DNA from: Actinomycetales bacterium
GTDB taxonomy: Bacteria; Actinomycetota; Actinomycetes; Nanopelagicales; Nanopelagicaceae
Assembly (NCBI GenBank): GCA_018969585.1
Contig: JAGWYB010000006.1
Coordinates: forward strand, 1-54,700
Direction: 5' to 3'
Length of the DNA: 54,700 bases
Part shown: in pieces, positions 7,314 to 14,619 of the stretch
How the letters are laid out: every line of letters starts with the position of its first letter
How positions within the stretch are numbered: position 1 is the stretch's first letter
Position numbers and translations under genes: made by a program
The notes under the pieces: model-generated
Seen by the model: only the letters and a program-made list of their open reading frames with translations
Databases searched by the model: none
What the model was told of the DNA's origin: nothing

Positions 7314-7332
7314 CTACAAAAGGGGAGTGAAA

Positions 7333-8541
7333 ATGCGTAAATCAGGAATTCGGAAGTTTCGCTCCTTAAGGGTGCTTTCCATTACCGCCATCCTTGCAAT
7401 TGGTTTGTTTCAACTTTCATCCGCAACCCAAGCTTCTGAGGCTCTTAAGAAAAAATTAACAGATATTCCCGAGTTCGCAGCAGGTCAGTTAGCAGAGGTA
7501 AAAAAGAAATCCAAATCAAATATCAATAAGCACTCAATGCGCATGAAGAAAGCGCATTTACCTACCGCTCCTAATGGTGGGACTGACGACTACCGTTGTT
7601 TCCTACTCGATCCCAAGATAAAAGAAGATTCGATTCTCCGTTCAATAGAGTTTATTCCGCAAAAGAAAGACTACGTCCATCACGCCATTATGTTTAGAGT
7701 CTCTGAAGCCAACATTCCTGAGGCTATTGAAAAGGATAAATCTGGAATCGGGTGGCCCTGTTTTGGCGGTTCCGGACTAGGAGGGATGTTCTCTTCGTTT
7801 GTCACATCGCCTTGGATAAGCGCTTGGGCGCCCGGAAGAGGAATAGATATTTCGCCAGAGGGTTATGGAATTCCTTTTAGAAAAGGAGAACGCCTCGTAC
7901 TGCAGATTCATTACAACTTGCTCGCAGCAAATGGTGGAACTGTTGAAACTGATAGATCGCGGATAGTTATGGAAGCTGTTCCAGCAAGTTCTACAAATGT
8001 AAAACCTTTGACTATCGAACTCTTCGCCGCGCCAGTCGAATTAGCTTGTCCATCAGGAGTAACAGGACCATTATGCGATCGAAATGCTTCACTAAGAGAT
8101 CTGGCAACCCGAACTGATAAAACTAGTTTTCTGGAGGCGCAAGCTATTGCGGCGATTTGTGGAAAGAATCCTGCAAAGCCAATCCCTTCGCTCGCCAACT
8201 CTTGTGATCGAATTATTAGATCAGATTTCAAAATAATAGCGGCTGGCCCGCATATGCACCTTCTTGGGAAGAAGTTGAAGATGACGCTGAACCCCGGAAC
8301 GGAAAGGGAAAAATCGATTCTCAATGTTGAAAATTACGATTTTGACGATCAATCACCAATCGTTTTAACTGAACCTATAAACGTAGTTTCAGGCGATGTA
8401 ATCCGAATTGAATGTGTTCATGATCCATCTCTTAGACAAGTACTTCCAGCGCTAAAGTTCTTGCCACCTAGATATGTCACATGGGGAGAAGGATCCTCGG
8501 ATGAAATGTGTCTCGGCGTGCTATCTGTCACGAGGGATTGA
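7333..8541 (+). CDS. Exported type II copper monooxygenase (PHM/DBH-like)
   Basis: The protein (about 402 aa) has a Sec signal peptide (basic n-region, hydrophobic core to about residue 30, SSATQAS). It carries the full copper-ligand set of peptidylglycine and dopamine monooxygenases: HH in DYVHHAIMF and His in LVLQIHYN for the first copper, HxH in GPHMHLLG and Met in SSDEMC for the second. These enzymes hydroxylate C-H bonds with O2 and usually ascorbate. A cysteine-rich insert (CPSGVTGPLCD) lies between the halves. AGGGGAG followed by 6 nt sets the ATG at 7333 rather than the GTG at 7327. The substrate is unknown. The Rieske gene 2 bp downstream could encode an electron donor. Confidence 0.8.
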   Translation: MRKSGIRKFRSLRVLSITAILAIGLFQLSSATQASEALKKKLTDIPEFAAGQLAEVKKKSKSNINKHSMRMKKAHLPTAPNGGTDDYRCFLLDPKIKEDSILRSIEFIPQKKDYVHHAIMFRVSEANIPEAIEKDKSGIGWPCFGGSGLGGMFSSFVTSPWISAWAPGRGIDISPEGYGIPFRKGERLVLQIHYNLLAANGGTVETDRSRIVMEAVPASSTNVKPLTIELFAAPVELACPSGVTGPLCDRNASLRDLATRTDKTSFLEAQAIAAICGKNPAKPIPSLANSCDRIIRSDFKIIAAGPHMHLLGKKLKMTLNPGTEREKSILNVENYDFDDQSPIVLTEPINVVSGDVIRIECVHDPSLRQVLPALKFLPPRYVTWGEGSSDEMCLGVLSVTRD

Positions 8542-8543
8542 TT

Positions 8544-8984
8544 ATGAATTTTGATAATTCTATTTCAAAAGAGCTGCCTAGAAGATCTCTCCTTTGTGGA
8601 CTTGGGTTGATTGCTCTCGGGATGCTCCCGAGCGCCGCTATTGCATCAGGCAATGTTAAATTATTGAGTGATGGGAAAGTTGAAGTCTTGCTATCGAAAA
8701 ATACTGCTCTTAGAAAAGTTGGAGGGGTAATTCAATTCAATGATAAACAGGGTAAATCTATTGCTCTTATCCGCACAACTCAGTCGGCCACGGGTTTTCG
8801 AGCCATTAATCTAAGTTGCACTCATCAAGGTGTGACTGTTGAGCGAACTGATAATGGTTGGCTCTGTAAAGATGGGCATCAAGCGACATATGCAGCAGAC
8901 GGTAAGGTTTTATCTGGACCTGCCAAATTTGACCTTCGCTCGATACCGGTGAAAGCAAGTAAGTCAAAAGTCACTGTCGGTTAG
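8544..8984 (+). CDS. Tat-exported Rieske [2Fe-2S]-like protein with altered ligand spacing
   Basis: The 146-aa protein begins with a twin-arginine signal (LPRRSLLCGLG, hydrophobic stretch, cleavage near AIAS). The mature part has the Rieske layout LSCTHQG then WLCKDGHQATYAADGKVLSGPA. The likely ligands are C92, H94, C108 and H112, so the second pair is C-x3-H instead of the usual C-x2-H; the extra disulfide cysteines of high-potential Rieske proteins are missing. The cluster may still bind or may be altered. The ATG at 8544 has GAGGG upstream, and the ORF-track start lies inside the monooxygenase gene. It probably works outside the membrane with the copper enzyme. Confidence 0.75.
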   Translation: MNFDNSISKELPRRSLLCGLGLIALGMLPSAAIASGNVKLLSDGKVEVLLSKNTALRKVGGVIQFNDKQGKSIALIRTTQSATGFRAINLSCTHQGVTVERTDNGWLCKDGHQATYAADGKVLSGPAKFDLRSIPVKASKSKVTVG

Positions 8985-8993
8985 TTAGCATTG

Positions 8994-9067
8994 CGCGCCC
9001 GGCAGGAATCGAACCTGCGACAACCCGCTTAGAAGGCGGGTGCTCTATCCGACTGAGCTACGGGCGC
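8994..9067 (-). tRNA. tRNA-Arg (anticodon TCT)
   Basis: The minus strand folds with acceptor GCGCCCG/CGGGCGC, D-arm GCTC...GAGC, anticodon loop CTTCTAA (TCT) and T-loop GGTTCGATTCC. CCA is not encoded. It separates the accessory stretch from the conserved ettA backbone. Confidence 0.97.
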
Positions 9068-9100
9068 AATTACTTTAAGCGAATTCTACCGAGCAACCGA

Positions 9101-9106
9101 TAGGGT
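9101..9106 (+). promoter_or_regulatory. -10 box for a leaderless ettA transcript
   Basis: TAGGGT ends 8 nt before the GTG start of ettA, and the intervening TTCGCCTC has no ribosome-binding site. Confidence 0.35.
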
Positions 9107-9114
9107 TTCGCCTC

Positions 9115-10782
9115 GTGGCAGAGTTCATTTACACGATGAAAAAAGTGCGCAAAGCGCATGGTGACAAAGTAATTCTTGATGATGTCACGCTTATGTTCCT
9201 TCCCGGAGCCAAAATTGGTGTTGTTGGTCCAAACGGAGCTGGAAAATCAACTGTTCTACAGATGATGGCTGGTTTGCAACAACCTTCGAATGGCGAGGCT
9301 TATTTAACTCCTGGATACACAGTTGGAATTTTGCTTCAAGAACCACCACTTAATGAATCGAAAAATGTTCTGGAAAATGTACAAGAAGGTGTTGCCGAAA
9401 CAATTGCACTTAAGGCGCGTTTCGATCAGATCTCCGAGGAAATGGCAAACCCCGATGCGGATTACGACAAACTTTTAGCAGAGATGGGCGAGTTACAAGA
9501 AAAACTAGATCACCTAAACGCATGGGATCTTGATTCACAGTTGGAACAAGCTATGGACGCACTTCGTTGTCCACCTCCAGATGCTGATGTAAAAGTTCTC
9601 TCAGGTGGCGAGAGACGTCGAGTCGCGCTTTGCAAACTTCTATTGCAAAAGCCTGATTTGTTGCTCCTTGATGAGCCAACGAACCATTTAGATGCCGAAT
9701 CAGTTTTATGGCTTGAGCAGTTCTTATCAAAGTATGAAGGAACTGTCGTAGCGATTACTCACGATCGTTATTTTCTAGACAACGTTGCTCAATGGATTTT
9801 GGAACTTGATCGAGGTCGCGCCTATCCGTATGAAGGAAACTACTCAACGTATCTGGAAACCAAGGCCTCGCGATTAAAAGTTGAAGGTCAGAAAGACGCC
9901 AAACGAGCTAAGCGCTTAGCTGAGGAATTAGATTGGGTAAGACAGAACGCAAAGGGTCGACAAGCAAAATCCAAAGCTCGTCTGGCTAGATACGAAGAGA
10001 TGGCAGCAGAAGCAGAGAAGGCCCGCAAACTTGAGTTTGAAGAGATTCAGATTCCGATGGGACCGCGTCTTGGAAATATTGTTGTGGAGGTAGATAAATT
10101 AAGTAAGGGATTTGGCGAGAGATTACTAATTGATGAACTTAGTTTCTCGTTGCCTAGAAATGGAATTGTTGGCGTTATCGGTCCTAACGGTGCTGGAAAA
10201 ACCACATTGTTTAAAATGATTTTAGGTCAGGAGCAACCGGATTCTGGCTCAATCAAAGTAGGCGAGACGGTGAAGATTTCTTACGTGGATCAATCTAGAT
10301 CTGGAATAGATCCAAAGAAGTCGCTTTGGGAAGTTGTTTCAGATGGCCTCGATTTCATCAAAGTTGGACAGGTTGAAATGCCAAGCCGAGCTTATGTATC
10401 CGCCTTTGGATTCAAAGGGCCAGATCAACAAAAACCTGCTGGCGTTCTCTCTGGTGGCGAACGAAATAGATTAAATCTTGCTCTCACCTTGAAAATGGGC
10501 GGAAATCTGCTCCTGCTTGATGAGCCAACAAACGATTTAGATGTTGAGACCCTTGGATCATTAGAAAATGCGTTACTGGATTTTCCTGGCTGCGCAGTCG
10601 TCATTTCTCACGATCGTTGGTTCCTCGATCGAGTAGCAACCCACATTTTGGCTTACGAAGGTGATTCTCAATGGTTCTGGTTTGAAGGTAACTTCGAGTC
10701 ATACGAGAAGAACAAAGTTGAGAGACTAGGACCTGAAGCAGCACGTCCACACCGCGTTACATATAGAAAGCTCACTCGATGA
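9115..10782 (+). CDS. ettA: Energy-dependent translational throttle protein EttA (ABC-F ATPase)
   Basis: The 555-aa cytoplasmic protein has two ABC ATPase domains without membrane segments. Walker A motifs are GPNGAGKST (about residue 40) and GPNGAGKTT (about 360); signatures are LSGGERRRVALC and LSGGERNRLNLA; Walker B motifs end LLLLDEPTNHLD and LLLLDEPTNDLD. The linker between domains is rich in Lys/Arg (RQNAKGRQAKSKARLARYEE), the P-site tRNA interaction motif. ABC-F proteins of this type bind the ribosomal E site and gate elongation by ATP/ADP ratio. GTG start. The 3' end overlaps the thioesterase gene by ATGA. Confidence 0.95.
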   Translation: MAEFIYTMKKVRKAHGDKVILDDVTLMFLPGAKIGVVGPNGAGKSTVLQMMAGLQQPSNGEAYLTPGYTVGILLQEPPLNESKNVLENVQEGVAETIALKARFDQISEEMANPDADYDKLLAEMGELQEKLDHLNAWDLDSQLEQAMDALRCPPPDADVKVLSGGERRRVALCKLLLQKPDLLLLDEPTNHLDAESVLWLEQFLSKYEGTVVAITHDRYFLDNVAQWILELDRGRAYPYEGNYSTYLETKASRLKVEGQKDAKRAKRLAEELDWVRQNAKGRQAKSKARLARYEEMAAEAEKARKLEFEEIQIPMGPRLGNIVVEVDKLSKGFGERLLIDELSFSLPRNGIVGVIGPNGAGKTTLFKMILGQEQPDSGSIKVGETVKISYVDQSRSGIDPKKSLWEVVSDGLDFIKVGQVEMPSRAYVSAFGFKGPDQQKPAGVLSGGERNRLNLALTLKMGGNLLLLDEPTNDLDVETLGSLENALLDFPGCAVVISHDRWFLDRVATHILAYEGDSQWFWFEGNFESYEKNKVERLGPEAARPHRVTYRKLTR

Positions 10783-11189
10783 AGTACCAACATAAAGCAT
10801 TTGTCCGTTGGGATGATTTAGATGCGATGGGGCATGTCAACAATGCGAAATATCTAACGCTTGCGCAAGAGGCAAGATTTGAATGGTCTTTTATGCAACA
10901 CCACTCCAAAGGCGAGATTCCCGGATTAATGGAGATGGTCGTTGCAAAAGCCGAAGTGGATTTTTACAAGCCGATTAATCTGGGTGGCATATTTGTAGAT
11001 GTAGAACTATGGGTTGAGAAAATTGGCAACTCATCCTTTGTAATGGTCTATGAAATTAGAAATGGCGAAGAGCTTTGTGCCCGGCTAAAGACGGTTCAAG
11101 TCGGAGTTGATTCGGCCGCTTCCAAATCCAGGCCTTTAACAGATTCAGAGAGAAAGTTTCTTGAACAATATCTAATACCGGAGGCATAG
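10779..11189 (+). CDS. Hotdog-fold acyl-CoA thioesterase (YbgC/4HBT-like)
   Basis: The 136-aa protein opens with the 4HBT signature RWDDLDAMGHVNNAKYL, where the aspartate before MGHVNN is the usual catalytic residue, followed by ARFEW and a VAKAEVDFYKPI strand. It should hydrolyse an acyl-CoA, but the substrate cannot be read from sequence. It overlaps ettA by ATGA and is followed directly by the GH13 gene, an order also seen in mycobacteria as I recall. Confidence 0.85.
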   Translation: MKYQHKAFVRWDDLDAMGHVNNAKYLTLAQEARFEWSFMQHHSKGEIPGLMEMVVAKAEVDFYKPINLGGIFVDVELWVEKIGNSSFVMVYEIRNGEELCARLKTVQVGVDSAASKSRPLTDSERKFLEQYLIPEA

Positions 11190-12857
11190 TTGTCTTTTCC
11201 GCGTAGTTCAAGGTTATGGTGGCGTGACGCCGTCACATATCAGATTTACATCAGATCTTTCGCTGATGGCAATGGCGATGGGAAAGGCGATATCCAAGGA
11301 ATCAGATCTCGCCTTAAATATTTGAAGAATTTAGGTATTGATGCCATTTGGATAACTCCCTGGTATCCATCTCCACAAAAAGATCACGGTTATGACGTAG
11401 CGGATTATCTGGATATTGAACCTGACTACGGAACACTTTCCGAAGCTGAATTGATGATTAATGAAGCGCATCAATTAGGAATAAAAGTAATTATCGATAT
11501 TGTTCCAAACCACTCTTCCGATCAACATAAATGGTTTATACAAGCTGTTAATTCTGACCCGGGATCAAAAGCGCGCGATCGCTACATCTTTAGAGACGGA
11601 CGTGGGAACTATGGCGAAATACCTCCAAATAATTGGCACTCGGTCTTTGGTGGGAGCGCCTGGCAACGAATAATTGAGAAAGACGGTCGTCCAGGCCAGT
11701 GGTATCTACATCTTTTTGCAGTAGAACAACCTGACTTCAATTGGGATAACCAAGAAGTTCACGAGTATTTTGAAAAAGTTCTGAGATTTTGGCTTGATCG
11801 CGGGGTGGATGGATTCCGCATAGATGTAGCGCACGGAATGGTTAAGGCGCCAGGACTACCTGACATTGAGGAAAATTTATCTTCTGAAATGTTGGCGGCA
11901 CGGCGATTGCCATTCTGGGATCAAGATGGCGTTCACGAGATTTACCGAAATTGGCGCAGAATTTTGAACTCTTATCCCGGTGATCGAATGGCAGTTGCTG
12001 AAGCTTGGGTATCGCCAGCTTCTCGAATTGCTCTTTATTTGCGACCGGACGAGCTAGCAAACTCATTTAATTTCGATTTCCTAACTTCGATTTGGGACAT
12101 TCAAGATTTAAAGAGAAACATTGATTTATCTCTGCAAGCAATCCAAAGCGTTGGAGCTCCAGCATCTTGGGTGTTCAACAATCATGATGTCGTTCGTTCT
12201 GTTGACCGGTTCGCGCTAGGGCTGCGACCAGGCGTGGGAGAAACTACATTTGATCGACATGGAGATGTTTCTAAATTAAATCTTGAAATAGGTATCCGAC
12301 GTGCCCGCTCAGGAGCGCTACTGATGCTAGCCCTTCCAGGCGGTGCATATATTTATCAAGGTGAGGAATTGGCCCTACCTGAGGTTCGAGACATACCGGA
12401 AGATCGATTAGAAGATCCTCGTTGGTTTCTATCCGAAAAAACCGATAAAGGAAGAGATGGATGTCGAGTGCCATTACCTTGGAGTGCAAATGAAAGTGGC
12501 TCATTCGGATTTTCCATAAATGAAAAACTTGGAAAAGAGAATTCATGGTTGCCGCAACCTAATTGGTGGGGGAATTACTCAGCTGAAAATCAAGAGCATG
12601 ATCCAAATTCAACGCTAAACCTCTACCGAAAAGCGCTTGAAATTCGCAAAACTGAAATTGGCCTCGGGGATGGGGAATTAGAGTGGTTTAACATGAGTGA
12701 TCAGGTTCTTGCTTTTAAACGACCCGGAAACTTCGCTTGTATTGTAAATTTTGGTGAAGCTTTCAAGATACCTAATGGAGAAGTATTAATTGCCAGCACC
12801 TCAATCGAAGATGGGATTCTTCCCGAGGATGGCGCGCTCTGGATGAGGTTGGCATGA
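11190..12857 (+). CDS. aglA: GH13 alpha-glucosidase
   Basis: The 555-aa cytoplasmic enzyme cleaves alpha-glucosidic bonds in small saccharides. GH13 motifs are present in order: [11 protein letters not shown] (region I), [10 protein letters not shown] with the nucleophile Asp (region II), MAVAEAWV with the acid/base Glu (region III) and FNNHDVVRS with the stabilising Asp (region IV). N-terminal [25 protein letters not shown] is typical of the oligo-1,6-/alpha-glucosidase branch. GGAGG lies 5 nt before the TTG start, directly after the thioesterase stop. Maltose, sucrose, isomaltose or trehalose could be substrates. It overlaps glbO by ATGA. Confidence 0.88.
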   Translation: MSFPRSSRLWWRDAVTYQIYIRSFADGNGDGKGDIQGIRSRLKYLKNLGIDAIWITPWYPSPQKDHGYDVADYLDIEPDYGTLSEAELMINEAHQLGIKVIIDIVPNHSSDQHKWFIQAVNSDPGSKARDRYIFRDGRGNYGEIPPNNWHSVFGGSAWQRIIEKDGRPGQWYLHLFAVEQPDFNWDNQEVHEYFEKVLRFWLDRGVDGFRIDVAHGMVKAPGLPDIEENLSSEMLAARRLPFWDQDGVHEIYRNWRRILNSYPGDRMAVAEAWVSPASRIALYLRPDELANSFNFDFLTSIWDIQDLKRNIDLSLQAIQSVGAPASWVFNNHDVVRSVDRFALGLRPGVGETTFDRHGDVSKLNLEIGIRRARSGALLMLALPGGAYIYQGEELALPEVRDIPEDRLEDPRWFLSEKTDKGRDGCRVPLPWSANESGSFGFSINEKLGKENSWLPQPNWWGNYSAENQEHDPNSTLNLYRKALEIRKTEIGLGDGELEWFNMSDQVLAFKRPGNFACIVNFGEAFKIPNGEVLIASTSIEDGILPEDGALWMRLA

Positions 12858-13231
12858 GCAAATATCTAGAAATGGGAGGAAGGCCAACGTTTGAGAAATT
12901 GGTTTCCCATTTCTACGCACTGGTTAGCGTGGATCCTGTTCTACGCCCGATGTATCCAGATGATGATTTAAAAGGAGCAGCTGAAAGATTATTGATGTTC
13001 TTGGAACAGTATTGGGGAGGGCCAACTACTTATAGTGAGCAGAGAGGGCACCCTAGATTAAGAATGCGTCATGCCGAATTCAAAATAGGCGAATTAGAGC
13101 GAGACGCTTGGCTTCGAAATATGAAATCTGCGGTTGACGAAATCGAACTTGAATCTGATCTGAAAAAAGAACTCTGGGACTATCTGGTTATGGCTGCAAA
13201 TTCAATGATTAATCAGCCACGCCGTTTTTGA
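12854..13231 (+). CDS. glbO: Group II truncated haemoglobin (trHbO)
   Basis: The 125-aa globin carries the near-invariant trHbO blocks: [41 protein letters not shown] (contains the proximal His region) and [13 protein letters not shown] with the distal-side Trp. It binds haem and O2/NO and may serve in oxygen handling, peroxide or NO chemistry. The coupling with an alpha-glucosidase is conserved among actinobacteria. Its 3' end overlaps the convergent mscS-like gene by 19 bp. Confidence 0.93.
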   Translation: MSKYLEMGGRPTFEKLVSHFYALVSVDPVLRPMYPDDDLKGAAERLLMFLEQYWGGPTTYSEQRGHPRLRMRHAEFKIGELERDAWLRNMKSAVDEIELESDLKKELWDYLVMAANSMINQPRRF

Positions 13232-13773
13232 GAGAGATTTCCAACTTTAAGAATTTCGCCATTTCTTAAGTACCAAAGCGTTCCAGCGCGATCTCTTACC
13301 GTAGTAATTCGTAATCCCACTGATTCAACGCGACCTTTAACTTCAAGCACATCAACGCGATCACCAACACCATATTGATCTTCAATCAACATAATGATTC
13401 CGGAAAATATATCTCTAACAATTGTTTGCGCACCAAGGCCAACTGCAAATCCAACAACGCCTGCAGATGCAACTAGAGGACCCAGGTCAACTCCTAGCTC
13501 GCCAAGAATCATCGCTCCCGCAATAAGGCCAATAAGTGCTTTAGAAGAACTCGATAAGACTGTTGCGGCAGTTCGTGCGCGCTCTCGTTGCCGGTTGCCT
13601 TGAGTTCGCTCACCAGGGATGAAATCGGCCTCAGCAATCTTCCCCAGCGTTCGGACAATGGCGCGAGACGCAATCCTTTGAACTATCAGGGCGATTACAA
13701 GTATTACAAGAATTCGTACGGGAGCGCCTAGGAACCAGTCCAAAAGTTCCTGCGTGCTCAAATCCAGCTCCAT
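13213..13773 (-). CDS. Short MscS-family mechanosensitive channel
   Basis: The 186-aa membrane protein has an N-terminal helix ([14 protein letters not shown]), a second helix ([16 protein letters not shown]) and the MscS pore-lining helix with its Ala/Gly pattern [34 protein letters not shown]. The beta domain follows, but the protein ends after [15 protein letters not shown]. The C-terminal alpha/beta vestibule of the usual 280-aa form is missing. It may be a minimal channel or a modulating subunit. TATAAAGT about 9 nt upstream of the ATG could be the -10. Confidence 0.82.
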   Translation of the reverse strand: MELDLSTQELLDWFLGAPVRILVILVIALIVQRIASRAIVRTLGKIAEADFIPGERTQGNRQRERARTAATVLSSSSKALIGLIAGAMILGELGVDLGPLVASAGVVGFAVGLGAQTIVRDIFSGIIMLIEDQYGVGDRVDVLEVKGRVESVGLRITTVRDRAGTLWYLRNGEILKVGNLSQKRRG

Positions 13774-13885
13774 TTGAGACGGACTTTATAAGAAATTGAC
13801 CTTAATTCCCCACAATTCCGAGGAAGTTCGGGCAGGATTTCCTCCACGGCGCGAGCCACGCGTTGGATAAAGGGGTTTAGACAAA

Positions 13886-14413
13886 GTGTCGGTAACGACC
13901 AGAAGGACTTTAGTTCTGAACGCCACCTACGAGCCACTAGGTGTCGTTTCTGATAGACGCGCGCTCATTTTAGTTTTGAACAATCGTGCAACCATGGTTG
14001 AAGATTCCGGAATTGAACTCAGATATGCGACAGGCTCTCTAACGCTTCCAGCAGTAATTCGTCTTCATAAGTTTGTAAAAATTCCGTACAGACATACTGT
14101 CCCGCTATCTCGCCGAGCTATTTTTGCTCGCGATGGCGGTCGATGTGTTTATTGCGCAGCCACGGCAACGTCAATTGATCATGTTGTTCCAAAAAGTCGT
14201 GGTGGCGATCACACGTGGGATAACGTTGTTAGCGCTTGTCACAAATGTAATCATTTAAAAGCTGATAAGACGCTAAAAGAATTAGGTTGGAGATTGCGAT
14301 CAATTCCTCGTGAGCCCGTTGGTGCTGCTTGGAGAATTCTCGGAACTGGCAGAGCAGATTCACGTTGGGTTCCATACCTTGAACCATTTGGCGTAGCCGC
14401 TGCTACTGCATAG
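13886..14413 (+). CDS. HNH endonuclease domain protein
   Basis: The 175-aa protein has a beta-beta-alpha-metal HNH nuclease fold: RDGGRCVYC, SIDHVVPKSRGG, DNVVSACHKCNHLKADKT. Two CxxC pairs bind a structural zinc, and the D-H and N/H residues form the catalytic site. The N-terminal NATYEPLGVVSDRRA is characteristic of a short actinobacterial housekeeping family of unknown DNA or RNA substrate. It starts at GTG. There is no sign of a mobile element around it, so it is probably not a homing endonuclease. Confidence 0.85.
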   Translation: MSVTTRRTLVLNATYEPLGVVSDRRALILVLNNRATMVEDSGIELRYATGSLTLPAVIRLHKFVKIPYRHTVPLSRRAIFARDGGRCVYCAATATSIDHVVPKSRGGDHTWDNVVSACHKCNHLKADKTLKELGWRLRSIPREPVGAAWRILGTGRADSRWVPYLEPFGVAAATA

Positions 14414-14423
14414 ACTTTTATCC

Positions 14424-14618
14424 ATGAATCTTGCGCTTAGTGAAGATGGTTCGCTGCCCGGAGATCCACTACCGTTTTTAGATGCCGTAATTTGGTTCTT
14501 TGTAGCACCAGTTTCAATTTTCTTAGTGGTATGGCTTTTGGTTATAGCGGGCGAGAATTTAACTAAGGCAAAGAAACGAAAATCAAAACCCGAATTATTA
14601 ACTCAAATTCCTGAATAA
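14424..14618 (+). CDS. Small single-span membrane protein, unknown function
   Basis: The 64-aa product has a short acidic N-terminus, one hydrophobic helix (FFVAPVSIFLVVWLLVIAG, about residues 25-45) and a basic cytoplasmic tail (KAKKRKSK). It follows the HNH gene by 10 bp and ends 1 bp from the convergent pepN stop, which argues for a real gene. I do not recognise a family. Confidence 0.6.
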   Translation: MNLALSEDGSLPGDPLPFLDAVIWFFVAPVSIFLVVWLLVIAGENLTKAKKRKSKPELLTQIPE

Positions 14619-14619
14619 A

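Noticed and set aside
7911-8324. 137-aa minus-strand ORF opposite the copper monooxygenase
   Set aside because: The plus strand carries conserved copper-ligand motifs, so the minus ORF is a shadow.
13886-14413. HNH protein as a homing endonuclease or mobile element
   Set aside because: It sits in a conserved housekeeping order without intron, intein or repeats around it.
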